A DNA stretch of 64,000 bases, taken from positions 79,375,341 to 79,439,340 of the forward strand of contig OV884015.1 of NCBI GenBank assembly GCA_930367205.1, given 5' to 3'. A program made the position numbers and the translations under genes. This DNA comes from Acanthosoma haemorrhoidale. Its lineage: Eukaryota; Arthropoda; Insecta; Hemiptera; Acanthosomatidae. The notes under the pieces were generated by a model that was given only the letters and a program-made list of their open reading frames with translations, made no database searches and was not told where the DNA came from. Numbering within the stretch: the stretch's first letter is position 1; every line of letters begins with the position of its first letter. This document shows, one piece after another, positions 11,751 to 23,090 of this stretch.

Positions 11751-12854
11751 TGTAGCGACCGCTAACTACATAAGATAAATTACCCTATACTCTATTGTAT
11801 ATATATTGTAAACAAATGTAAATAACATTACCAAAATATAAATCATTGAATTTTTTTTCCTCAGCTCTCGAACTTATAACAAATAGGATGTGGGAAGATA
11901 AAGGAAAATTATTTAGGGCTGATGAGTGCCTTTCACTAAGGGGAGTCCCCCATTTGAAGGATGTATGAGAAGGATATAGGGTGTGGAATGCCTAAAAAGG
12001 CGGATGGAATCAGGAAGTTAGTGAGAGTCTACCAAGGGTTGAGCCTAGGGGCAAATCATTGTAAATGTGGTAAACCTTAACTATGCAGCTCTGAGCCAAT
12101 TAGTTATATGAGCTGGGGCACCAGCTGCCAGTAGCAGGTACTAGCGACCCAACCCGCCGATAGACCCTTACCCGGGTCACGTATCGGTGACATATCTCTT
12201 TGTCAGAGAACAGAGAAAACCACATACTCAACTGGCATTGGGTACTATAAAACCATAGCTGATTGGCTACTGACGAAGCCAGCTGGGTATTTAAGACCGG
12301 AGGTTTGGGGCCTCTATATCATTCACCTGACAACTAACTGGCTCGTGGCTGCTCTGATGTAAACTCTGAAACTTGGCTGCTTCATTATGAAAATCTCTGA
12401 TCTCTCTCTCCTCACCTCGCTACGTTTTAGTCCGGCGTTGTCAGACCCCACACCTTCCTAGTGGGAATCTCTGCCTTCGTCTCGCTAAATCTATCACCTC
12501 CTTGGGAGATACCTCTCTCTAGTGGACAACGGTTGTCGTGGCCCTGCAAGCTTACCAAGTAGTGTTCCCTACGGCGATTCAGTCTTCCTCTCTCCGGTTC
12601 ACACTCGCCTTTGGGATCCGGACGGATTTGGCCTACCCTCAGATATCGATGTGAATTCGTGGTCATTCCAAGACCACACAAACTACCTACCCTATACCTT
12701 TTCTCCTGAACATAGTGCATTGTCGGGGCACATACCTATCAAAATGGAGTCAGATAGTAAGACCGCCATTAAACGATTATCCAGGTTATAAACTTAATCA
12801 ACCCTCACTTCGTCACCAGGGCTAGGGTAACTAGGCCCTCGTGACGACCCGACA
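11751..12854 (+). mobile_element. LTR-like element, copy 1 (solo LTR candidate)
   Basis: This segment has an inverted homologue at 19414-20248. Both begin TGYAGCGACCGCTAAC (in their own orientation) and both end with CTCGTGAC...ACA. A TATA-like TATTTAAG at 12288-12295 with GC-rich DNA downstream suggests an LTR promoter. The direct repeat GATGT at 11749-11753 and 12855-12859 brackets it, and the uninterrupted repeat D at 61.4 kb has one GATGT there, which fits a 5-bp target duplication. If so, the element proper starts AGCGACC at 11754. If the element starts at TG, the duplication is not obvious. A LINE 3' end is nested inside (11851-12070). No gag-pol sequence is present, so this would be a solo LTR. 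The superfamily is not determined. Confidence 0.65.
11851..12070 (-). mobile_element. LINE family B 3' end, nested in the LTR-like element
   Basis: The plus strand starts with a T run, the poly(A) tail of a minus-strand insertion. It then has CTCAGCTCTCGAACTTATAA, GATGTGGGAA, AGGAAAATTATTT and GGGGAGTCCCCCATTTGAA. The same order occurs at 38695-38825. A more diverged version occurs at 60377-60812, where the upstream coding tail is readable, and another on the plus strand at 43855-44012. It is strongly 5'-truncated with no coding sequence left. Confidence 0.75.
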
Positions 12855-13254
12855 GATGTATCTTTTCTAAGGATAGTTATATACTTTTATATATTCACCT
12901 CATTTACCTTAACACCTCGCTGTTACGCTCTACTTGAATAATTACAATATTTAGTTAAAGAGCCATCTAACTATTCAACTACTAACAGATTTTATTCCCC
13001 TATCAAATCCTTGGCGTATTGCATTTGTGTTGTCACATAAAATTATACTTTGCTCATAATATTCAATCAACCTATTCTTTGTAACAATTGTCTCTAAACC
13101 CAAAATAATTAACTTCGATATATCAAAGAGAGTCCAAAAAGAATTATATTGACAATATATTTTATTAAGAATGTTTCAATGACAAATATTAATTTTAGTT
13201 TTAATATCGTTAAAAATGATAAAAAGATAGATCTTAGCTGCTAACAAAAAAAAA

Positions 13255-13570
13255 AACATTTCTTGCTTACTACCAAATCACCTCAACGCCTCAGGGCCCA
13301 TGCACCACCCAACCTTAGGTCTCGTCAAGAATCAGAAGTGTTCACAGGCACTCATCCGAAAACAAAGTAACTTGTTTTGATCCGTCCTAACAATCGTATT
13401 CGTACTTTTTGCCACAGTCACTCCAACTGATTTGGCAGGAGAAGGCAGTTTTCTTCATGACCCTTTGTGTCAGTGGAAATATTTTCACACCTGAGATTAA
13501 GTTTGGCCATGCCTCACAACACAGTTGAGGGTCACCCTCACTTTACGATGGTCACGAAAAGGTTATTACT
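13255..13570 (-). pseudogene. Tc1/mariner transposase catalytic fragment (tentative)
   Basis: On the minus strand one frame reads GSKQVTLFSDEC, then after stops a stretch with LDET and GWVVHGP. The order L-F-S-D-E followed about 20-25 residues later by a W-V-x-x-x-P stretch fits the second catalytic Asp region of Tc1/mariner DDE transposases. Several stop codons interrupt it, and no terminal inverted repeats were found nearby. The call rests on this short motif only; the sequence may instead be unrelated. Confidence 0.4.
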
Positions 13571-15570
13571 TGTCAAGTCGTCTTAACGATAGTTAATAAA
13601 GGACCCATAGGGACATATCTGTGACCTTTCTAAGCTGAATATTCTTCCGTTTACGACAATTTACCAGCAACCTCTGCCTCTAAATATAAATTGAATTTTG
13701 AATTAAAAATTACATGTCGGGGTCAAACCCATATAACAATTTATGAATCGCATATTAAATTTATGTGCAATTTTATACATTAAAAAATGTATACACTATT
13801 TATTTGTTTCATAATCATACATATTTGAAATATCGAAAGCATCACACGAAAGTGAAAATTTAAAATACCTGTCAGTTTTTTTTAGATTTCGTAATGTTTC
13901 CTTGGTTTTAGATCTAATTTTTTCGTTACTCAGGAGCTCTTTTGCTAAAAAACCAATAAACTAAAGACTTTCTTTGAATTCCTCACTTTCATTTGTATTA
14001 TATTTTTTAAGGAAATTATTCGGGACCCACAGACAGACAAGACCCAGCTGTAATTGATCAAAAGATCAGAAGCCTAGCAATTTTATTTCCATTTTTTAGA
14101 TTCAATTTTTTTTACGAATATGAACTGATTTGTACTTTTTCAAACACTCATATAACACGAAGGAATTAAATAAACAGTACATGAGCGTGATTTTCTTTAC
14201 ATAAATTATCTAAACATTCAGTAGTTTTGACCATAAATGCTTTATTTTATTTCTATAATTGTTCTCAGTTAAAAAAATTTAATTTCCAACTAATAAAATA
14301 AATTGGTATTATCTGAAAGATTGACGACAAAACTCCAATCGTAACCTTCTCATGGACAACATCAAACAAATGATTTCTATTACTCTCACCCAAACATTAT
14401 TTCTAGAAATTCTTTGTACTGTTTCTCTGAGGTAGGCTTAATCAAAGGAAATGTTGGGGAATCGGGTAAAACTTGTTACTGCGTCCTGTTTTTCCGTAAT
14501 TTCTGTAGCTGTGTTTTAATCGACGCCCAATCCGTATGTTTCGAAATATTGTGTGATGTACCTTCAAAATTTCACATTTACTAAATTTTTAGGATCGCTA
14601 AATAGACTGTTTCGGCATATAAACAAAATACTACTGCTTCGTAAACGTTTAGAGCCTCTCCCTTCAGGCCTCACGAGTAAAGAGAACAGCAACTTTTAAA
14701 TAATTAATAATAAACATAAAAAAATAATGACTGGCAATATTGATTCGAACCCAAGATAGCAATCTTTTATTTACCTTTTAAATATTTATAATTATAAAAC
14801 TAGGGGGACCAGTACAACAATAGAAATCATTTAACAACTCTCAAACTTACTAGAAATAGCCGTGGATCAACTAGTACTGCTTAATGGTGTCAATTACATT
14901 ACATAAATTTATATACATTAACATGGACTGCAACAGAATGTGTCCATTGATTGAAACATCCCAACTACGCCCACTGTTGTGGCTGTTATTATTACTGAGT
15001 TGTTATCGAGGTTTACACGACCCCAGAGCCTTGGACGTGATGGGTCGAGTGGGTCCTTCAGCAGACATCTTCCACTGATGACCGGGCGCTAAGTCATCCG
15101 TGAGATAGGATTGGTGGTAACTTTCCAACTTAGCAGGCAACAAGTACAAAGCCCATTACGCAGTTGGGACACCCTGCCGGGCCTCGTACACCGTGGCTTC
15201 AGTGCTCATCTAACATCCAATAGGAGGAAAATATCAAGTGACATTTATGATCAGGGTTCCACGCTTACAGGAGTTTCGCAGCGCTAGCTGTAAAGTATGT
15301 AGTTTATGCTTGCGTTCCTTTCACGAGAACTTAATATACAGTTTCTATTTCGTTTGATTAAACCTTATACGAATGACTATCATCTTGTAATAAACATGCT
15401 AATACATCTATTTGTATACATTAAATTGACCAGAAGGTTCAAGGATCTACCTCGCGTGTTTTTTAAATATTTCCAGCAATAATTATACTAAAGTCATACT
15501 AACTAATTCTAATTTACACTGCCTGAAATTTTATTACATCTATCATTATTAACTCATGTTGCATTTGTTT
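13571..15570. other. Unassigned AT-rich DNA
   Basis: No gene is assigned. A 51-codon frame starting at 14923 encodes a signal-peptide-like segment and is reported as a finding only. The block 14990-15260 is GC-richer. The rest is AT-rich without visible structure. Confidence 0.45.
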
Positions 15571-15640
15571 TCAATCAAAGATAAGCATGTAAACATAAAC
15601 GGTATTGTCATAGCACAAGTCGGTGTCTGGCGGCCATTGT
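15571..15640 (+). repeat. Short dispersed repeat, copy 1
   Basis: This stretch contains ATGTAAACATAAACGGTATT and, further on, TCATAGCACAAGTCGGTGTC. It recurs in the same orientation at 17045-17115 with few changes. The second copy begins just after the 3' end of the LINE at 16440-17015. The nature of the repeat is unknown. Confidence 0.7.
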
Positions 15641-16439
15641 GGGTGAACATTGGAAATGACTAAGCCATTGTCAAAATTTATTAAAATCGGCCTTTTTTTA
15701 TTTTTGGCTTTCAAACTGTAATGATTGGAATATTTTGTGATTATTTTTGTGCTACAACCATTGAGTTCTTCTCAGCCATGAAAAAAGTTCAGTACATCTT
15801 GATTAACTTTTATGGCAAACAGTCACTACAAGCGCTCACCGACGCTGATAAGAGATATGTACTAGCTATCTCAAATCGAAACAAAAATAGGGTAAAACCC
15901 CCCATAATAATAATAGTATCACACTCATTAAATAAATAAATGTTAATTAACCGAAGCGCGTGATTAACAGTTAACCGAAACAGAGGTAACATTATCACAA
16001 CTATGTTTATATTAATTAACGTTAATATAATTAATTTTATTATGATAAGCATGCGTGCAATATTGCTAAATGAAGTATACAAATTGGATGCGCTTGTTTA
16101 ACGTGAGTCATTACTTTATTAAAAGGTTGACTTGGTAACTAATTAAGTGTAGCATCTCGTGATCTGACACATCCCGATATATATGCTTATATAAGTTATC
16201 GTCAATCGGCTTTGGACGATTAAAACTAAGAAAACGAGAGTAAAAGGAACTGATGTGTGAACAACGGCTAGGTTTAAACTGTCTTTATTCCGCTTCTAAG
16301 CCTCTATCTCTGTTTACAGCCTTTGTTTACATGGGGCTACGTGGTATTAGGCCTAACATTGCCATACCACGAGCCATAAACTTATATATATATTATAATT
16401 AAGTATTCAAGCCTGTCGCTTCGTTTCAAATTGATAATA
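15641..16439. other. Unassigned AT-rich DNA
   Basis: No gene is recognised. Short frames on both strands at 15721-16082 are AT-driven and show no domain. Confidence 0.45.
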
Positions 16440-17015
16440 TATAAATGTGTCCTCCGGCCAGCTCTGCTGTACGGTACCCCGCTATTTACCCAATTGACTT
16501 ACTATACAGCCAAATGTCTCCAACATTTCCAAAATGGGATCATGCGAACATACCTCTTTCAAGAGGTTGAAGAACGCTGATCTGCACACGTTGCTTGGTG
16601 TGCCGTCGGTGGGTGATTTCATCCGCCGGAGACAAATTAAGTTTTTTGACTCGTTGTAGCACCTGACAAACCCATTATTTAACACTATGACCCCACCAAC
16701 CCTCCGCATCGTTGACAACGGATTGTTGGGGAAACATTAGGTTAAGAATTTGTATGTAAGTTAGTTTCAAGGTTGATCAAAAAGGTGAGCCCCATCACCT
16801 TTATTAGTCAGTTTAGTCCAGTCACGTATAATGTATATCATCATACTTGTTCATTCATTATATAATGTTTATAAAATAACAATACCTGTATTTAATGTAG
16901 CGATGCTACAGGAAATACAAAAATAATTTTTAAATAGATTCGCCTGAGGATCTATAACTGTATATAATTATCTGTAAATTTAAAGGGGCTATGAAAAACA
17001 AAAAAAAAGTATTCA
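16440..17015 (+). mobile_element. LINE family A, 5'-truncated copy, plus strand
   Basis: The plus strand encodes the end of the same ORF seen intact at 32980-33495 (-): PALLYGTPLF, then TAKCLQHFQNGIMR, then in another frame the FIRRR and KFFDS region and MTPPTL. A small deletion near 16550, a stop codon and frameshifts disrupt it. The 3' UTR follows: the hairpin GGTGAGCCCCATCACC at 16784-16799, then the family tail ending GGGGCTATGAAAAACAAAA near 17015. The direction and A-rich end are those of a retrotransposed LINE. Only the last part of the ORF and the 3' UTR are present. Confidence 0.9.
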
Positions 17016-17044
17016 AGAACATTGGTCGTACAAGTCATTACTTA

Positions 17045-17115
17045 TCAATCATAAATAAGTATGTAAACATAAACGGTATTTTCATAGCACAAATCGGTGT
17101 CAGGTGGCCAGGTAG
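17045..17115 (+). repeat. Short dispersed repeat, copy 2
   Basis: It matches 15571-15640, sharing ATGTAAACATAAACGGTATT and AATCGGTGTCAGG-like sequence. Confidence 0.7.
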
Positions 17116-18375
17116 TAGAATCTCATAAAAGAGTGACAACCTCTCTAAAAAAAAAATTGGGGTTTAAGCCTACAAAAATGTTTGCGCATGATAAATTGTG
17201 AGATAAAACGGATTCTTAATTTCTTGTGGAATATCTATAGATAGGTTATCGTTTGTTAGTAGTGCCATTATTCCCTGGAATATTTATATTATATTATTAG
17301 TTATATTATTGCTTGAAAAGTAATAATAATAATAAAATAATTATCCCTGTCTATAGCCCGTCCCAAAACCGGACTTAACGACATGTTATTTCTCCATTAA
17401 ACCACCTCCCAATATCTTTGGCCATGCTGTGAAAACTTGTTAAGAAATATTTTAAAAGAGAGTGGTCCTCACGGTGAGATGCGATAAGTTCCCCTACAGT
17501 GTGAGGCGTGATAAGTGTACACCATTGCTTAGCCGCACGCGGACACTATGATTTGTGTGACACACGGGTCACGAGGGTCGCAGGGACAAGTTGTGGGAAC
17601 TGTCGGTCATTAGGGGTCGCCTGATTGTATGTTTGTTTTGGTCAGAGGTCTCATTTAACGGCGCATCTTGGACACTTCTGCGCCATCACGTATCCGCCTC
17701 TCCCATCTATACTTAGTCCAAACTCTCCAGCTCGGCTAACACAGATCTAATATCTTCTAGGTATTTCTTCTTGTCACTTTACATTCTCCTCCTCCACCTT
17801 TGGTATGTGCTACTCGGCTTCCCTGCTGGGATTCCTTAATTTATAATGGAAAATCCTTCATCCAGGAACCGGAGATGCAAGTAGGGGGTTTCATGGAGAG
17901 TGGTGGTGAAGATAACAACTTCATAACAGCACGGGCATAACTGTAAATCCTCGAAAGCGTTACCCCCATCCACTAACAGAAAAGTTAAATAATTTTTGTT
18001 GAGTGAAATACTTACGACTTATACTTCTGTTAAATTAATCAAAATATACCTAGAAATATATTTTCCAAATAAGTAGATGTTGTTAAAAAAGTATGAATAA
18101 AAAAAAGTATAGATGACAAATTCATTTTCGGAAAACAACAAGAACAATTACAACAAAAAGTAAAATAAACTATAAACCTCTGTAACAAAAAAAATAATGA
18201 TATAAAATAAAATATTGTTTTGCTCAGAAAATATAGTCATAGGTGAAAAAAAAAACAATATGAAGATGGTTGTATAATGCAATACAACATAATATGAACA
18301 CCTTAAAATTAATACTTACAAAATAACATGAAAGCTAAAATACAATTGCTAGCAAAACTAGGATTGGTGCCCAAC
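17116..18375. other. Unassigned; GC-richer middle
   Basis: No gene is recognised. 17340-17830 is GC-richer with no convincing frame. The rest is AT-rich with many A runs. Confidence 0.45.
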
Positions 18376-18384
18376 ATCTGGATG

Positions 18385-18955
18385 TGTTAAGGGTGTCCCG
18401 AAAAACTGACTGTTTAACGAATCATAACTTTGTAATTTTTCTTTCTTTTCGAATGTAATTATTTGGAAATAATGAGTAGACCAAGTATATGTTTTAAAAA
18501 AAGAAAATTTATTTAAAATGCTTTCGGAAGTATGCAAGTGCAGAAGACGTAACAAAGGCATTAAAAAAAAGGAGTTTTAGACAGATCCACCTACGCCACT
18601 TGCAATTAATTGGATAAAAGATAAGTTTGAAATGAATGGAACTGTTAAGGATGTTCCTAGACATCGTTCCGGAAGACCAAGAACACCAACGACCTTCACC
18701 AGTCAAGAAAGCGCACTAGAACGTTATTGCGAAACGAAACATCCAAAAAATCTGTAAGTCAAAAACGTTATCATATTGGCATCAGCAAATCAAATGCCCA
18801 TCGCATTTTAAGACCTTGTAAGTAGAAAAATTACATTCAGCACTGGTACATGGTATTAATGAAGATGATCAGGACCAAAGAAAACAATTTTGAGAATGGT
18901 AATTGGAAAAATGAGAACAGGATGCTCTGTTAAAATTAAATAGCAGAATTAACCC
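18385..18955 (+). pseudogene. Mariner/Tc1-like transposon remnant
   Basis: A terminal-repeat-like start, GGGTGTCCCGAAAAACTGAC near 18390, is followed about 100 nt later by a broken transposase N-terminus. One frame gives YASAEDVTKALKKRSFRQ. After a frameshift the next gives INWIKDKFEMNGTVKDVPRH and then RSGRPRTPTTFTSQESALE, the helix-turn-helix and linker signature of an insect transposase family with a Tc1/mariner-type fold. A further frame gives LHSALVHGINEDDQDQRKQF. Several frameshifts and stops make it inactive. The DDE catalytic part is missing and no matching inverted terminus is seen downstream, so the right end is lost. Confidence 0.75.
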
Positions 18956-19413
18956 TTTAGTGGTAACCTTGGGTATGTAAAACCCTTGGGCCTGGTAGTT
19001 TCAACATACCTGGCTTATGACAATGCTCAATTGTGGGCTCATCCCATCAAAGTTCGAAAACTACGCAACACCAACTGAACAATCTGTCATCTCATCTAGG
19101 GTTTGAGCTATTAGCTAAACCACCGTTCTGAAATTTCATTTGCTAATGAACGTTTTGCAGTTATCAACTGGTCCGGCAGCTGTTCACGGGATCTCTGCAA
19201 CTTTCAGCTCGCAGCCTCTATCAATCTAATAAAACAAAATGAAATTTATCGTTTATTTCCTTGTTTCTCGTCCCTGTATGAATATACATATCAAATACAT
19301 CTTTGCAACTCTAAGGATCTTTGTATATAACAATCGACTATTGTAAACATGGCTTAATTTACTATCTTTCAGTTAGGTAGTGTTAGATATTGAAGAGCTT
19401 AGAGATTGAGCCA
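18956..19413. other. Unassigned; possible piggyBac-type terminus at its left edge
   Basis: TTAACCCTTTAGTGG at about 18952-18966 resembles the TTAA-CCC end of piggyBac-like MITEs, but no opposite end was found. No gene is recognised in the rest. Confidence 0.3.
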
Positions 19414-20248
19414 TGTTGTCACGAGGGGGGTGCATAGTTACCCTAGCCCTAGTGACGAAGTGAGGGTCGATTAGGCTATGACCTGGACAATTGCTTCATG
19501 ACGGGTCTTACTACTGTACTATCTGACTCCATATCTGATAGGTATGTGCCCCAACAGTGCACTATGTTCAGGAGAAGAGGTATTGGGTAGGTAGTTTATG
19601 TTGTCTTAGAATGACCACGAATTTCGACCTTCGACGAAAGACGAAGGCAGAAAATCCCACTAGGAGAGTGTGGGGTCTGACAAGCCCGGACTAAAACATA
19701 GCTAGGTTAGGAAGAGAGATCTAAAGGTTTTCATAAATGAGAAGGCCAAGTCTAGAAACATCAGTGCAGCTGCAAGTACCAGTCTAGAGAGCCGTAGTTA
19801 AAATGACATCGGTTTTTTTTTCCCCAAAACCCTTTTTATTTAAAAATGTTTACAACATATGATCATTTATATAATAGACAATATTTACAATTCTCTCCTC
19901 GGGCTGCGTACGCAGATGCATTAGAAGGAGGGTAGATTTACAAATACAAAATTTCTTTACAGTGAAAAGATCAATACACAATACACAGGACTAGGTGATG
20001 GGGCTCACCTTCGGACTACAAAGAAGGAAACTAACTGACAAAGAGGGAAACGACTTATTGGCTAAAACTAGGGGGTATATACAGCTCCAAGTCTTTTATT
20101 GTTTACAATATTTACACTGATATGACTTATGGTTTGGTAATATTATTTTCATTTGTTTACATTAATTTACAACATATTATAACCAATTTACAATATATTT
20201 ACAATAGAGTATAGGGCGATTTATCTCATGTAGTTAGCGGTCGCTGCA
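19414..20248 (-). mobile_element. LTR-like element, copy 2
   Basis: This is the inverted homologue of 11751-12854. Its left part (19414-19790) is the reverse complement of the promoter-distal half of copy 1, sharing CACTTCGTCAC, TGCACTATGTTCAGGAGAAG (copy-2 plus strand) and TTTTAGTCCGG blocks, with about 130 nt missing inside. Its right part (about 20100-20248) matches the first 110 nt of copy 1, including GCGACCGCTAACTACAT. The flanks AGCCA (left) and AGCCG (right) agree at four of five positions, a possible diverged target duplication. A minus-strand LINE 3' end occupies 19815-20090. No internal retroviral genes are present. Confidence 0.65.
19815..20090 (-). mobile_element. LINE 3' end nested in LTR-like copy 2
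   Basis: A T run at about 19815 marks the poly(A) end of a minus-strand insertion. Reading the minus strand towards it gives the hairpin GGTGAGCCCCATCACC (19994-20009) and an AATAAA-containing tail ending near GGTTTTGGGG. The same hairpin and a similar AATAAA...GGTTTTG tail occur at 50579-50775. No coding sequence is left. Confidence 0.75.
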
Positions 20249-21730
20249 AGCCGTAAGATTGCTTATAGAGAATGCCAACAGGAGTTAATATACATCGGTT
20301 ACAAGTGATCGGTGCCCTCTAGAAGCTATAACATCAAACAATAAAACATGACCGACGATGGTGACAATTCGAGTAATTCGCGAGGTCAAGGGGGGACTTC
20401 TATTATTAGCACTTCTAATGCGCCGGCGTAAGAGACTTACTACTGATATACCTGTGATATAGTGGCCCCGGTGCTGCTCGGCCGGTGATGCACTGCACGT
20501 AGCCAGTGATTAACAGACCATTGGGACTGGGGTCCCAGCTAATAAAGCGACCCCACGTCAACCCCCCTATTAGGTCCGGTCCGGCAGCCCTCACGCTAAC
20601 ACTAATGGACTTTCTCAGTAGTGTTTGCCCTAATGTGCAGCTTTCCGCTTATTATTTAGGCTGATAAACGTCCGTCCGTATGTCAACTAATACGGAAGAC
20701 TGACGTGGGTGTATCGGGAGGAACGGAAAGCCGAAATGAAGGAAGATTCGATGTTAAAATCACACAATCGTCCCTTCCCAACGATTAGTTGATTTTATGC
20801 AAGTGTGGAGAACATTCTTGTTTGGTCAAACAATCCTACCTGATAGGTGTGGCCAACAACACATATTTAGACGAAAAGCTATTGTGGATTATTAGTGTTT
20901 GATCTAATACCTTGAAGAAATATAACAATACAACTGTATTTTGAGGTAGCTGGTATGAAATTGGTGAAATGGACTATACAACAAAGAAGATGAGGATGGT
21001 GAGAGTATGACATGTACCTCTTACACGTATCGGAAATTAGGAACATGAAAATTTAATTTAGTTAATGAAAATTAAAGAAACATAACTGAACATATATTTC
21101 GGGGAGATTGGCCAGCAAAATTTACAATTTAAATTATTGAGTTAGTATTAAAATTTTGTTTTCCCTGACTTAACCTAAAAACAAAACAAAATCAAATTAA
21201 TGTTTCTGTGGCTTCAAGTGTCAAGGAGGAGGTTACTAATAATCTTTGTACCTCCATCTTGCTTTCTGTGTTTTCCTTATGGGCTCCTGCCCTAAGCTAC
21301 ATTTGTCCTCTACCCCATAATTGCTTGTTCTCTTGGTATGAATTGATTGATGGATAGGGATAAAAAAAATTAGTGATCAACCACGTTATGCACGGGAGTT
21401 GTCATTCTATGTAGGCCAATGCTCTTGCTGAATTTAAGTTGTGACCTAATTATGTAGGCACCGAAGTAATTGACAATTACAATTAGTTAATGACACCGCA
21501 GTTCTTTTCCTGAATTATATTGAAGGCTCCCAAAACTTACTTTCTGTAATTTCTTTGAATGCAAGTCTGCATTACCATCGTTATTAATGAGTCCTTAGCC
21601 ATTAAACCATAAATAGCTTATGGAACAACAACAAAATGAAAGGTTCAACACAAAAACAGTTCATTTCCAAAAAACAGGACTTCTGTACCTTAAGTGTTTA
21701 ATCATGCTCTGGATTGGTCATCATAATTGG
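20249..21730. other. Unassigned; GC-richer island at left
   Basis: 20280-20720 is GC-richer with CpG and several inverted short motifs but no convincing frame. The rest is AT-rich. No gene is recognised. Confidence 0.45.
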
Positions 21731-21734
21731 TTAT

Positions 21735-21925
21735 TGCCCAATAGGGCAGATTGTAATGTTATCTCAATAATAGGTTTATGGTGAACATAAGTAAATTGTT
21801 AATTATTGAATCCGAGTGAATGATGAATCGAGTGAATGATGAAATGTAAATATGGTATGAATGATCGTATGTCTTAATTACTTATTGCCTAGCAAGGCAG
21901 ATTGTAATTTTAGCACAATAAAGGA
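21735..21925 (+). repeat. Dispersed repeat F, two adjacent pieces
   Basis: GGGCAGATTGTAATGTTATC near 21745 and AGGCAGATTGTAATTTTAGC near 21895 are two related pieces about 150 nt apart, with a GAATGATGAA-rich spacer. The same series occurs inverted at about 35860-35985. This suggests the 3' region of a dispersed element that I cannot name. Confidence 0.6.
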
Positions 21926-23025
21926 ATTATATATAATTATTGAATCGATGGAAAGAAGTCACTAGTTATCAATGAATAAAATCTGTTAGTTAATCCGTAC
22001 AAAATCTTCCCTTTGCAATAAAAAAAAAAAAAGTCATTAAGCTGAACCACATAAAATATTATCTAACAGTAATTTCTTATTTAATTAGTTGTGAGGTCAG
22101 TTTGGTATTAAAACTCATTTTGAAAGCAGTGACTATAATTAAGGATTGTTTTTGTTATGAGCCCTTCAGTTTGATTCTTATAAGGCCATCACTATTTTGG
22201 ATTTTGAAGTCATTTGAGTCTTTCAGTTGACAGAAGGAAACGTCTTAATTTTTAATTTATGAAGCCACAATTTAAAAGAGTGAAATTTTGATCTATAGTG
22301 TGTTCTAAACGAAAATAGCCTATCCAAAAATCAAAACCATGAATGTCAAAACAGTCTTTTTATGCACCTTACTTATCAGAGTATTAAAGTATTCAAATCG
22401 TATTATAACCAACCAAGCTCTTGATTTAAGCCTCATCTCCTGAAAGCTAATAGTTGATTTCATTATACCAGTTATAGAGAACTACGAACCTAGTTGTTAC
22501 TAAGTTGTTTATATGTATAACAGTTAATTTTAAAAAATAATCCACCAATGGTGGAATTTAAAGCCCCTATTGTGCCAGCGTGATTACCATGCTCACAGTT
22601 TCGATTATTTAATCTTTATCAACGACATTGGTGTTGAATAAAATACTAGTCAATAATTATATGAACAAAACAGTCAAAAAATTATTTATTATGTTACTTC
22701 AAGACCCAACTTCTTAGTTAATGATCTTGAAGAAACAAGTATTGAAGACGCAAAGAACACGTTGGGGGATCATCGAGATGGAGCTTGTAAAGCTTGCATC
22801 AGTCGAAGTAGAGAAGTTTTGTTTTTATAACCCAAGGCTAATAGGGAAACAATAACGTGGCAAACACGTGAAGGAAAACAGGGGAATGTTTGTAGAGTAT
22901 ACTCCCCCCGCCCTCTAAGGACGTAGTTAGGGCTACGTGACAGCCCTTTAACTGCTAAACGTTTGTCCATTTTAATAATTCCTGCCTTCCTTCCTCTCTC
23001 GATGGCCTCTCTAATGTCTCTTCAG
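21926..23025. other. Unassigned AT-rich DNA
   Basis: No gene is recognised. A 66-codon minus-strand frame at 22770-22970 shows no domain. Confidence 0.45.
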
Positions 23026-23090
23026 CGCGTCCCCTTTGTCAAAGTACCCTTCCCTATGCCAATATCTTTCAGGAATAAATATTGAAAAAC
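23026..23090 (+). CDS. Weak candidate internal exon
   Basis: A long pyrimidine tract ending CTCTTCAG (AG at 23024-23025) and an excellent donor, GTAAGTAAG at 23091, bracket 65 nt. One frame stays open throughout (after one leading base), giving ASPLSKYPSLCQYLSGINIE. The other two frames contain stops. The segment is short, so chance is likely, and the product is unknown. The call rests on the quality of both splice sites. Confidence 0.25.

Larger units (their letters stand above)
11690..13110 (+). repeat. Dispersed repeat D, copy 1, split by an LTR-like element
   Basis: The two pieces 11690-11750 and 12855-13110 are the halves of one dispersed repeat. The left piece carries CTGTATCCGAATACAC and GGCAATAT. 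The right begins GATGTATCTTTTCTA and continues through TGTTACGCTCTA and a CAATTGTCTCTAA block. The same order without interruption is seen at 61330-61640 (+) and, inverted, at 25185-25375. The element between the halves is therefore a later insertion. Confidence 0.7.

Noticed and set aside
12427..12791. Open frames of 89-97 codons on both strands
   Set aside because: They lie inside the LTR-like element and are open because it is GC-richer; no gag or pol motif is present.
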